Shown in pieces: positions 24,868 through 32,565 of a stretch of 64,000 nt of DNA. The DNA lies in contig NZ_CP132339.1 in the NCBI RefSeq assembly GCF_030944405.1, positions 2,232,001 to 2,296,000 on the forward strand, in the 5' to 3' direction. Source of the stretch: Janthinobacterium sp. J1-1. Lineage in GTDB: Bacteria > Pseudomonadota > Gammaproteobacteria > Burkholderiales > Burkholderiaceae_D. Numbering within the stretch: position 1 is the stretch's first letter; each line of letters begins with the position of its first letter. Below the pieces are notes generated by a model, which did not search any database, was not told where the DNA came from, and worked only from the letters and a program-made list of their open reading frames with translations. The position numbers were made by a program, and so were the translations under genes.

Positions 24868-26484
24868 CTACGCCGCCAGACGCTGGCGTTCGCGCCGTGG
24901 CGGCGCCGGCCGCTGCAAGGCCGGCGTGCCGGCCGCACCGGTCTTGAACACCGCCATCGCCTGCGCCAAGGTACCCGCCTGCTGCTGCATGCTTTCGGCC
25001 GCCGCCGACGATTGCTCGACCAGCGCCGCGTTCTGCTGGGTCATTTGATCCATCTGCGTGATGGCCATGTTGACCTGCTCGATGCCGGCGCTTTGCTCGG
25101 CGCTGGCGGCCGTGATCTCCGCCATGATGTCGGCCACCTGGCGCACGCTGGTGACGATTTCTTCCATGGTCTTGCCCGCCTCGTCGACCAGTGCGCCGCC
25201 TTGCTCGATCTGGCTGACGGAGTCGCCGATCAGGGTCTTGATTTCCTTGGCCGCGCCGGCGCTGCGCTGGGCCAGGTTGCGCACTTCGGTGGCGACCACG
25301 GCAAACCCGCGCCCTTGCTCACCGGCGCGCGCCGCTTCCACCGCCGCGTTCAGGGCCAAAATATTGGTCTGGAAGGCGATGCCGTCGATCACGCCGATAA
25401 TGTCGGCGATCTTGCGCGAGCTGTCCTTGATGCCGTTCATGGTGGTCACCACCTGCTCGACCACGCTGCCGCCGCGACCGGCCACGCCGCTGGCCGAAAT
25501 CACCAGTTGATTGGCCTGGCGCGCATTGTCGGCATTTTGCCGCACGGTGGACGTCAGCTCTTCCATCGAGCTGGCGGTTTCCTCCAGTGAACTGGCTTGC
25601 GATTCGGTGCGGCTCGACAGGTCGGCATTGCCGGCGGCGATTTCCTGCGAGGCCGTATTGATGGTGTCGCTCGAGCCCCGCACCTCGCTGACCATGCCCG
25701 ATAGCTTGCCGTTCATCTCGCCCAGCGCGCGCAGCAGTTGCCCCGCTTCGTCGCGCGCCGAGCTGGTGACGGTGGAGGTCAGGTCGCCATCGGCCACCTG
25801 GCGCGCCAGCTGCACCGCTTTTGCCAGCGGTACCGTGATCGAGCGCGCCAGCAGCGACGCGCATACCAGCACGAACAGCACCATCAGCACCGTCAGGGCC
25901 AGCATCAGGTTGCGGCTGGTTTCATAGATCTGCTGGATTTCCTGCGCGCGGCGGTTGAGGTCGTCGCGTTCGTATTGCAGCAGCTCTTTGATCTTGTCCG
26001 CATAGTTTTTTGCTACCGGAGAAAATTTGCTGTCGACCAGGGTCGAGGCTTTTTCGGATTCGCCCTGTTTTTTCAGCGCCAGCACTTCGTCGCGCGACGA
26101 CAGGTATTGCTTGCGCAGTTCACCGAGCTCGCCCCATATCTTTTGTTCTTCCGGCGTATTGATGGATGGCTCGATCAGTTTTTGCAATTCCGACGAGTTG
26201 CGCGTCGATTCGGCGATATCGGCGGCGAAGAATTCGTTGAGCGAACCGTCGCTGCTCTTGGCAATCGCCAGGCTGCGGCGCACGCCGGCAAAGACATTGC
26301 GGTACCAGTCGCTGATATGGCGCTCGCTGGCCAGCGGCTCGTCGAGCAACTGGCGGGTCGACTCGGCCACCGTATGCAGGCGGGCAATACCGATGCCGAT
26401 CGCCAGCAGGGAACACAGCAGTACCACGGCAAAGCCCAGCAGCAAGCGCCTGCCGATGGTGATGTTATTGAGAAAAGAACGCAT
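24868..26484 (-). CDS. Methyl-accepting chemotaxis protein
   Basis: 538-residue transmembrane chemoreceptor. TM1 lies near 10-30, a periplasmic four-helix-bundle type sensor spans about 31-185, TM2 is near 190-212 ([21 protein letters not shown]), then a HAMP domain and a cytoplasmic signalling hairpin with the universally conserved tip [20 protein letters not shown] and [16 protein letters not shown]. Methylation-helix sequences with paired Glu/Gln flank it. The ATG at 26484 is chosen for a GGAG site 10 bases upstream. Ligand unknown. Its intact C-terminal arm is a useful reference for the broken receptor at 56.1 kb. Confidence 0.95.
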   Translation of the reverse strand: MRSFLNNITIGRRLLLGFAVVLLCSLLAIGIGIARLHTVAESTRQLLDEPLASERHISDWYRNVFAGVRRSLAIAKSSDGSLNEFFAADIAESTRNSSELQKLIEPSINTPEEQKIWGELGELRKQYLSSRDEVLALKKQGESEKASTLVDSKFSPVAKNYADKIKELLQYERDDLNRRAQEIQQIYETSRNLMLALTVLMVLFVLVCASLLARSITVPLAKAVQLARQVADGDLTSTVTSSARDEAGQLLRALGEMNGKLSGMVSEVRGSSDTINTASQEIAAGNADLSSRTESQASSLEETASSMEELTSTVRQNADNARQANQLVISASGVAGRGGSVVEQVVTTMNGIKDSSRKIADIIGVIDGIAFQTNILALNAAVEAARAGEQGRGFAVVATEVRNLAQRSAGAAKEIKTLIGDSVSQIEQGGALVDEAGKTMEEIVTSVRQVADIMAEITAASAEQSAGIEQVNMAITQMDQMTQQNAALVEQSSAAAESMQQQAGTLAQAMAVFKTGAAGTPALQRPAPPRRERQRLAA

Positions 26485-26605
26485 TGCAGCTGACTCCAAA
26501 ATGAGTTTGTTCGGGATGCAGTGCGCCTGCCTGCTCCTGAAGGGGGCTGGCGCTGGATAGACGGGGGTGGGGTCATCACTGCGGAGCGCAGAATATATAT
26601 CAACT

Positions 26606-26623
26606 ATTTTCCGTGCGGAAAAT
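26606..26623. promoter_or_regulatory. 18-bp perfect palindrome upstream of the MCP gene
   Basis: ATTTTCCG-TG-CGGAAAAT lies 122 bp upstream of the chemoreceptor start in an AT-rich stretch with a nearby ATATATAT run. The symmetry and placement suggest a dimeric regulator site or a short hairpin. No regulator is identified. Confidence 0.45.
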
Positions 26624-26695
26624 TTTATGTAATTAATATCTCATTTTGATACGCAGGTGTTGTATCAATGTTGAATATCGGCGCAGAAGAGAGTT

Positions 26696-26719
26696 TTTCC
26701 CTGCCTTTTGGCAGGGAAA
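26696..26719. terminator. Hairpin downstream of the M29-like gene
   Basis: Perfect 10-bp arms TTTCCCTGCC (26696-26705) and GGCAGGGAAA (26710-26719) with a TTTT loop, 30 bp past the stop of the minus-strand gene at 26749. It lacks a long T-run on the minus strand, so termination there is likely but not certain. Confidence 0.55.
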
Positions 26720-26748
26720 GCGGAAGATGGAAGGGCCGGAAGGGTGGC

Positions 26749-27801
26749 TCAGACTTGCCAGGCGCCGTCGGCGTAGACGCGCTCGTCGTCGAGGTAGACG
26801 GCTTCGGTGACGGCAAAGATATCGACGTGGTAGCGCGCGTCCTTGCGCTTGAACTGCGGCTTGGCGTAGACGCCGTGCTTGGCGCCCAGCGACAGGTGGA
26901 TGCCGCACATGCGCTCGTAGGTGCCGATATCATTGACCAGCTGTTCGCGTGTAAAGGCGCGGTTCATGCCGAAGCCCAGTTCGCGTACCCAGACCTCGCC
27001 TTCGTGGGCGCGGATAATTTCCAGCATGTCGAGGAACTCGGGCGTGGCGTTCTCGGTGCCGGCCACGCGGCCTTTCTCGACGATCAGGGTAATCGGCGTA
27101 GCGGGGCGGTTGACCATGAATCTGGTATCGCCGAACACGAAAATGCGCACGCGGCCGTTGACGGCTTCCAGGTCTTGCGCCTCGGTAAATACCTCGCCCA
27201 GCGGAAACTGGCCGCCGATATTGTTCATGCCGCTGTAGTCGCCGATATTGAGCTTGGCCGATTCGAACGGCGAGGCGAACACCAGCTGCTCGCCGCCGCT
27301 GTCGACCATGCCGTGGCGGGCGCGGTCGATGCGCTGTTTCAAGGCGTGGCCGACGCCGCGGTAGTAGGCGGGGTCGTAGGCCAGCGAGGCGATATAGTGC
27401 AAGCCCTGCACGCCAGGCATGCGCGACAGGTGCACGTGCTCGATCACCTTCAGGCCGCGCTTGAACAGTTCGATGCGGATGCGGAACGCTTCCAGGCGGA
27501 AGCTGGTCGACTGGATCAGCACCACCAGGCTGCCGGCCGGCAGCGCGGCAAACGCGGCCAGCACGGCGTCGGGCGTGACCTCGTCGAAATCGATCAGGGC
27601 CGCCTCCGGCAGGGCTTGCCGGTAGGCGTCGGTCAGCACCAGGTTGAGCCAGCTGCGCTTGTCGCAGACCAGCAGCGCCGGTTCGTCGGGCCGGTGGCAG
27701 ATGGCCATGGCCAGCAGGTCGGCCACGTTTTGCGCGGCCACTTCGGTGGCGGCGGCGCTGATGGCGTCTAGCCGGCTGGTGTCATTGTCTGGAAGCGTCA
27801 T
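26749..27801 (-). CDS. M29-like aminopeptidase / NicX-type metalloprotein
   Basis: 350-residue cytoplasmic protein of the thermophilic-aminopeptidase (M29) superfamily, which also includes 2,5-dihydroxypyridine dioxygenase. Candidate metal ligands in the C-terminal half are Glu in VRELGFGMN, His in CGIHLSLGAKH, and HxD in RYHVDIFAV, in the same order as in M29 enzymes. The N-terminal half is an alpha/beta domain of unknown binding role. The sequence alone cannot tell peptidase from ring-opening dioxygenase; no pyridine-pathway genes are nearby. Single gene with a downstream hairpin. Confidence 0.65.
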   Translation of the reverse strand: MTLPDNDTSRLDAISAAATEVAAQNVADLLAMAICHRPDEPALLVCDKRSWLNLVLTDAYRQALPEAALIDFDEVTPDAVLAAFAALPAGSLVVLIQSTSFRLEAFRIRIELFKRGLKVIEHVHLSRMPGVQGLHYIASLAYDPAYYRGVGHALKQRIDRARHGMVDSGGEQLVFASPFESAKLNIGDYSGMNNIGGQFPLGEVFTEAQDLEAVNGRVRIFVFGDTRFMVNRPATPITLIVEKGRVAGTENATPEFLDMLEIIRAHEGEVWVRELGFGMNRAFTREQLVNDIGTYERMCGIHLSLGAKHGVYAKPQFKRKDARYHVDIFAVTEAVYLDDERVYADGAWQV

Positions 27802-27997
27802 GGTGGGAAAGTCGGGGCAGGTAAGCTGGAACTGCGCATTATAAAGCGCCGGCTGCCTGCCTTGCCATTGGCCATCGGAACCATGGCCGCCGACTGATTA
27901 CCTTGTGTAGTGCCTAGTGGCAATGTATTATTTGTAAAACAGCCTGCCGCCGACGGTGGCAGTGCGACATCAACAGAGTAATGTTAAGAGTGCTGCG

Positions 27998-28444
27998 ATG
28001 AGCTTGATTGGACAAGATATTCCGATGGAACGGCCCGATACCGATGGCCGCGCTGCCCTGCTGGTGCCCGTCACCGGCGTCAAGGAAGATGTCCTGATGA
28101 CGATACGCAAGGGCGCCGCCATTGTCGGCTTCGCCAACCACGACCGTACCGTCACCGTCTATTTCGAGAGCAACCGCTTCGACGACCCGGTACTGGCCAA
28201 GTGGGAACACAAGGCGCGCAAGGCCTACGACCGCCTGGTCGAGAACGCGCCCACGGTATCGAAACTGACCACCAGCCAGACCAACTTCGAGCAGATCGGC
28301 TATATCAACGGCAAGGGCATCACCATCCGCCGCATGGACAGCCTGAAACGCTGGCTCGAATATTCCGATGCGATGGCGTCTTGCCCGGAGACGGAGATCG
28401 TGCCGAGAACGGTCATTGCCAAGGTTGATGTTGTCAAAGCCTAG
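27998..28444 (+). CDS. Conserved-looking hypothetical protein
   Basis: 148-residue soluble protein with no signal or transmembrane segment and no motif I recognise. It has good coding character for this genome and an AAGAG ribosome site before the ATG at 27998. The central part is charged (KWEHKARKAYDRLVE, helical), bounded by short beta-like stretches such as GAAIVGFANHDRTVTVYF and EQIGYINGKGITIRR. It is isolated between converging and diverging neighbours, so context gives no clue. Confidence 0.6.
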   Translation: MSLIGQDIPMERPDTDGRAALLVPVTGVKEDVLMTIRKGAAIVGFANHDRTVTVYFESNRFDDPVLAKWEHKARKAYDRLVENAPTVSKLTTSQTNFEQIGYINGKGITIRRMDSLKRWLEYSDAMASCPETEIVPRTVIAKVDVVKA

Positions 28445-28454
28445 GGCGGTTGAT

Positions 28455-28545
28455 AAAAAGCCCATGGCGGCGTTGCGTTCGCCTCGCCGTACTGGCGTAC
28501 TGTCTTCGGCGACGCGCCTTGCCCTGAGCATTTTCTCAAGCGCCC
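28455..28545. repeat. Possible intergenic repeat element
   Basis: The stretch between two convergent genes (28445-28568) contains a compositionally distinct block with short direct repeats (CGTACTG at 28488 and 28496 region) and runs of CGCC/GGCG that could fold. I see no gene in it. I recall similar blocks between genes of related bacteria, but cannot show copies within this window, so the call is weak. Confidence 0.25.
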
Positions 28546-28568
28546 TTGATAATGCAGCTTAGGTTTCC

Positions 28569-30065
28569 CTAAACAACAACGATACTTGCCTGCGCCTTGA
28601 GCGGACAGGGCAGGCTGTCGTCGAAGGTCAGCTCGATGGCGCTGGCGACGAACATGCCGCCGATGTGCTGGGCGGCGATCTCGGGCGGGGTGCCGGGCTT
28701 GGTCAGGTTGACGTCCTGGGCGAACACGAACACGCGCCAGGTGCCGACCACTTGCTGGCCGTATTTCAACAGCAGGCGGTATGCTTCCTTCAGGTTCAGG
28801 CTGGCCGCATAGACGCCATCGTTGGCGCCGGGGTCGAAACCGAGGCCGTCGTCGACCAGCGGCTGGACGAAATACAGGCCCTGCGGCGCCTGGAACAGGG
28901 CGAACGCATACAGTTCGTTGCCACGGAATAAATCGTTGTTCTCGCGCCGGAAGCTGGCGCGCAGCCATAGCGGCTCGAACGCCTGCACCACGGCCGGCGT
29001 ATCGGTTTCCACCGGGCCGGCGACATGGATATTGACCTGGGTTTCGCTGACGGCATGCTGATAGGTGCCGCCGCTGGTAAAGCGCTCATATTGCCATTTG
29101 ATGTCGGCCGTGTAGGGCCGGCCCGCGTTCGGCGCTTCCGGCAAGACCCATTGCGCCACCACCCGTTCGCCCAGGGTCAGCTCGCCGGCGGCGGGTGGCG
29201 TGGCTTCCTGGCCGCGCCAGAACGGATCGGCGGCGTCCGAGCAGGCCACCGCAATCGCGCCCGAGGCGATGGCCGAGGCCACGCCCGCCACCGTGAACTC
29301 CGGTTCGCCCGAGCCGGCCCCTTCGAGCGAGCAGCAATTGACGCTGGGGTCGGTTTCCTCGAATTCGCCGCCCACGCTGAAGCTGGCCTGGCCCGCCCCC
29401 TGGGCCGCCGCGATGATGGCCACCAGCGCGGCGATGATGGCGATGATAATCGCCAGCACCTTCCACCACGGATCGGAAAACGGCAGTTCGCCATGCGTGC
29501 CCGCATAGGCGGGATTCGGCGCCCAGGCCAGGGTAAAGCCGGTCGGCACCACCGGCCCCAGCCCGGGCGGACAGCGGCATTCCTTGCCGTCGGAGGCGCC
29601 CCAGCCCTTGCCGGGCAGGTGGCCCTGCGGCTTCGACAGGGTCAACGTGCCTTCCTCGATGGCGCAGGTATAGGTATTGCTGGTGTTGTCGAAGCGTGTC
29701 TGCGACACGAAGATCTGCTGGATCGAACGGCGCGGCGTGTGGCCGTCGGCCTTGGCGACAAAGCTGACCAGGCGCTTGCCGGGCGCCGCATGCTGGAAGT
29801 TGGCGTCCCACATCACCAGCATGGCGGCGCCGGCCGGGATGCTGGCAAAGAAAAAGGTGCGCGCCACGGGAACGATGCCGGGGTCGCCCACGCTTTCCAG
29901 GTAGACGGTGACGTTCGTGAGCGCCGTGCCGGACATGTTCGTGACGTGGGCGGCGATGCGCAGATGGTAGAGGGCGTTGTCGAAGATGCCATCGGGCATC
30001 ATGATATTGGTGACGGGCTCGATCGCGAAGGGCCGCGTCAAGACCTGCATCGGTGTGTCGCTCAT
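28569..30065 (-). CDS. Unknown protein with Ig-like ends and a central hydrophobic helix
   Basis: 498-residue protein without an N-terminal signal peptide. Residues about 15-110 look like an Ig-like beta sandwich (LYHLRIAAHVTNMSGTALTN). A Cys/Pro-rich patch (ECRCPPGLGP) precedes one strong hydrophobic helix near 203-225 (VLAIIIAIIAALVAIIAAAQ) with small residues as in glycine-zipper helices. After a Cys-pair region (VNCCSLEG) comes a second beta region ending with DDGLGFDPGANDGVYAASL, the signature seen in surface Ig-like domains. Its ATG overlaps the stop of the companion gene (ATGA). No family name can be given; it may be membrane-inserting or surface-associated, but no known secretion signal is seen. 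Confidence 0.7.
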   Translation of the reverse strand: MSDTPMQVLTRPFAIEPVTNIMMPDGIFDNALYHLRIAAHVTNMSGTALTNVTVYLESVGDPGIVPVARTFFFASIPAGAAMLVMWDANFQHAAPGKRLVSFVAKADGHTPRRSIQQIFVSQTRFDNTSNTYTCAIEEGTLTLSKPQGHLPGKGWGASDGKECRCPPGLGPVVPTGFTLAWAPNPAYAGTHGELPFSDPWWKVLAIIIAIIAALVAIIAAAQGAGQASFSVGGEFEETDPSVNCCSLEGAGSGEPEFTVAGVASAIASGAIAVACSDAADPFWRGQEATPPAAGELTLGERVVAQWVLPEAPNAGRPYTADIKWQYERFTSGGTYQHAVSETQVNIHVAGPVETDTPAVVQAFEPLWLRASFRRENNDLFRGNELYAFALFQAPQGLYFVQPLVDDGLGFDPGANDGVYAASLNLKEAYRLLLKYGQQVVGTWRVFVFAQDVNLTKPGTPPEIAAQHIGGMFVASAIELTFDDSLPCPLKAQASIVVV

Positions 30066-30916
30066 GATGGAGTCTCCTGTTTGTCATCGCCGGCATCGAC
30101 CAGCACATGGGTGACGCCGCCCATCACCTTGCCATCCACGGTTTCCAGCACCCGCAGCAGCGCGTATTCACGCGGTGCCAGTTCGCCGGCGCGCACGCTC
30201 AGGTAGACCGGCACGGCGCGGCCGCGCGGCACCTCGACTTCCAGCTTCTGTTCGCCGGGGCGGTCGCCGTCGCAATACGGCGTGCGCGTAAGGCCGGCCT
30301 CGATCTTGGCCGCCTTTGCGGGACGCCACTTGTCCAGTCCCAGGGTGGCCAGCACGGCGTCGGGCAGCTCGCCGCCCTGTTCCAGTTGCAGCACCACGCG
30401 TTTGCCCTGGCGCGGCAGGGCCGCCACGCTGATGGCCAGCAGCTGCGCGCGCCGCGCCGCCTGCACCACCGTCACATTGCGCTGGGCGATCTGTTCGTAC
30501 AGCTGCGGCTGGAAGGCGAAGCCGATGAGGAGCGGGTCGGGCAGGGGATTGACGTCGCCCGGTCCGTGGGCCACGGCCAGCAGGCATTCGTGGCCGCCAT
30601 TGACGATGACGGGCAGCCAGGGCACCAGGCACAGCACTTCCTGGGTGGCGCCGGGCGCCAGGTCGGCAAACGCCGAGCCGATTCTGGTGGCAAAACCGAC
30701 GGCGATCTGGCCGGATGGATCGGCCCAGTAAAAATCCACGCGCACGCCGTTCGAGCTGCTGTTGCCGATATTGTGCACGCGGCCCCACAGGAAGTTATTG
30801 GCGCCGGCCACCGGTGCGCCGGGCGCGCCGTTCGGGTCGTTGCCGGGCACGACCCAGATATCGGCGCTGTCCCACCACCAGGGCTGGCCGTCTTCGATGA
30901 TCAGGTGGGCTGGCAT
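30062..30916 (-). CDS. CARDB-like unknown protein, coupled to the next gene
   Basis: 284-residue protein, no signal peptide. The N-terminal part reads WWWDSADIWV then WGRVHNIGNSSSNGVRVDFYWADPSG, the pattern of a CARDB/Ig-like adhesion domain, followed by an all-beta stretch and a second beta domain (KLEVEVPRGRAVPVYLSVRAG). The ATG at 30916 is picked for its GGGAGA ribosome site; the open frame continues upstream without a start context. Its TGA overlaps the ATG of the 498-residue partner. The pair forms a two-gene operon of unknown function divergent from a zinc-ribbon protein gene. Confidence 0.72.
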   Translation of the reverse strand: MPAHLIIEDGQPWWWDSADIWVVPGNDPNGAPGAPVAGANNFLWGRVHNIGNSSSNGVRVDFYWADPSGQIAVGFATRIGSAFADLAPGATQEVLCLVPWLPVIVNGGHECLLAVAHGPGDVNPLPDPLLIGFAFQPQLYEQIAQRNVTVVQAARRAQLLAISVAALPRQGKRVVLQLEQGGELPDAVLATLGLDKWRPAKAAKIEAGLTRTPYCDGDRPGEQKLEVEVPRGRAVPVYLSVRAGELAPREYALLRVLETVDGKVMGGVTHVLVDAGDDKQETPS

Positions 30917-31133
30917 GGCGTTCTCCCGTTCTGCTTGTCCGAGTGCTACCAGCTTAGGCCGCAACGCCGGGTGGCGATTGATCAGTGTCAAAGCGCGGCA
31001 GGGTGCGGGCTGGTGCAGTGGTGGCGTCGCCGCCATGCCTGCGTAGGGTAATATTGCAAGGGAGCGCAGCCGGGATCTGGCGACAGTATTGGCCGCAGCG
31101 TTCGCCACGATGGATGTCTAAAAAGGTAGTAAC

Positions 31134-32045
31134 GTGCTTGAACCCGTAAATGATCGTTGTATCGATGCCGCGTGCGGCAAGGAACTGCCGCTGCGCGTGG
31201 CTTATTGCCCGTTTTGCGGCACTTCCCAGTCGGCGGCAATGCCGGAACCGGTGGTCGCTGCCGCGCCCGCCGCGCCGGCCGTGATGCCGCCGCCGGTACC
31301 GCCGCAGTGGCGGCCCATGCCGCCCGCCGCCGTGACGCCGGCACCCGCCGCCGAGCCGGTAACGGCGGCCGCACCCGTTGCGCCGCAGCCGGCCAGGCCA
31401 GCCCCCGCCAAACCCGCCGTGGCCCGCTCCGTGCCGCCACCGCGCGCGCCCGTGCGCCTGCGCACCTGGCTGCTGGCCGTGGCGGCCCTGGTCGGTATCT
31501 GGTTCGTCAACAAGCCCGCCGACAAGCCGGCCAGCGTGGCCGAGCAGGTACAGGCGGGCACCGTGCTGGCGCAGCAGTGCGACCTGGACGGTGCGCGCAG
31601 CGCCCTGGCCGTGCTGAAAAGCGCCAAGGCGCCGGCCGCGCAAGTGAAGCGCTTGCAGGCCAGCATCACCAGTGCAGCCGTCACCTGCGACAAGCGGGAG
31701 AAGCGCGCGCAGGCCTGGGAGCAGGTGGTGCTGGCTTCCGGTCAGGCGTTTGATGCCGGCAAGCCCGAGCAGGCCGCCACGCGGCTGGCGGCGTATGTGA
31801 AACGCTGGGGCGAGGATGTCGATACGATGGCACTCGACGCCCGCATCAAGGTGGCGCTGGCCAGCCGCGAACTCGACACGGCCGATGCCTGCCTGGCCAG
31901 GCGCGACCATCGCTGCATGGAAAAGAGCCTGCTGGCGGCCGAGCGTTATCAACGGCCTGAACTGGCGGCGCGCACCAGGGTCTTGCGCGCCTCGCTGTCG
32001 CAGTTGCTGGAACGCGCCCTGCTGGACGGCGAAACGCCTCCCTGA
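31134..32045 (+). CDS. Zinc-ribbon membrane protein with Ala/Pro-rich linker
   Basis: 303-residue protein starting at GTG with AGGT upstream. Four cysteines at about 9, 14, 25 and 28 (CIDAAC ... CPFC) form a zinc ribbon at the extreme N-terminus; a Pro/Ala-rich linker of about 75 residues follows, then one transmembrane helix (about 109-125, WLLAVAALVGIWFV) and an extracytoplasmic helical domain of about 170 residues with three more Cys. The layout (cytoplasmic ribbon, spacer, single helix, periplasmic domain) resembles bacterial membrane zinc-ribbon proteins of unknown role. It diverges from the two-gene unknown module with a 217-bp gap. Confidence 0.7.
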   Translation: MLEPVNDRCIDAACGKELPLRVAYCPFCGTSQSAAMPEPVVAAAPAAPAVMPPPVPPQWRPMPPAAVTPAPAAEPVTAAAPVAPQPARPAPAKPAVARSVPPPRAPVRLRTWLLAVAALVGIWFVNKPADKPASVAEQVQAGTVLAQQCDLDGARSALAVLKSAKAPAAQVKRLQASITSAAVTCDKREKRAQAWEQVVLASGQAFDAGKPEQAATRLAAYVKRWGEDVDTMALDARIKVALASRELDTADACLARRDHRCMEKSLLAAERYQRPELAARTRVLRASLSQLLERALLDGETPP

Positions 32046-32189
32046 GCGCCTGTTGACGACTGAAACCATTGCTTACAACTGCATGCGCAAAGGCCCATGC
32101 TTATGTGCGTTGGCGTACGCTGGAAAAGAATTCCCGGGTGTATATTACAGACTGATCTGTTTGTTTTGATAACAATGAAAGGGAATATC

Positions 32190-32522
32190 ATGAAAGCAAC
32201 TAAACACCTGATGACGATGTGTGCCGCCGGCATGATGGTCGTGGCGCTGGCCGCTTGCCAGAAGAAGGATGACATGTCGACCAAGGGCCCTGCCGAGACG
32301 GCTGGCGCGCAAATCGACGCCACCGCCGCCAAGGCCGAAGCCGATATCAAGGCCGCCGCCGCCAACGCCGATGCCAAGATGAGCCAGGCCGCCGCCGATA
32401 CCAACGCCAAGATGGACCAGGTCGGCGCCGACGCCAGCGCGAAAATGAATGAAGCGGCAGACGCGGTCGGCAAGAAAGTCGAACGCGCGGGCGAAAAGAT
32501 GCAAGAGTCCGCCAAAAACTAA
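32190..32522 (+). CDS. Ala-rich lipoprotein with 11-residue repeats
   Basis: 110-residue lipoprotein. Start at 32190 has a GAAAGGGAA site; the signal ends in lipobox LAAC, followed by KKDDMSTK. The mature part is built of consecutive 11-residue units with the frame AAAxxxAKMxx (for example QAAADTNAKMD, then QVGADASAKMN, then EAADAVGKKVE), which would fold as amphipathic 11/3 helices as in LEA proteins and apolipoproteins. Such proteins bind membranes or protect cells from stress. A strong hairpin follows. Probably periplasmic, attached to a membrane. Confidence 0.78.
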   Translation: MKATKHLMTMCAAGMMVVALAACQKKDDMSTKGPAETAGAQIDATAAKAEADIKAAAANADAKMSQAAADTNAKMDQVGADASAKMNEAADAVGKKVERAGEKMQESAKN

Positions 32523-32530
32523 GCTTTGAT

Positions 32531-32557
32531 ACGATGGCCGGCATGCCCGGCCATCGT
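32531..32557. terminator. Hairpin between convergent lipoprotein and GGDEF genes
   Basis: Perfect 11-bp arms ACGATGGCCGG (32531-32541) and CCGGCCATCGT (32547-32557), 5-nt loop, placed 8 bp after the lipoprotein stop and 8 bp before the stop of the opposing gene. No T-run; likely shared bidirectional terminator. Confidence 0.6.
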
Positions 32558-32565
32558 GGCTGCGC

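Noticed and set aside
32190..32522. Possible microsatellite-like coding artefact in the Ala-rich gene
   Set aside because: Signal peptide, lipobox, ribosome site and regular 11-residue spacing support a real protein.
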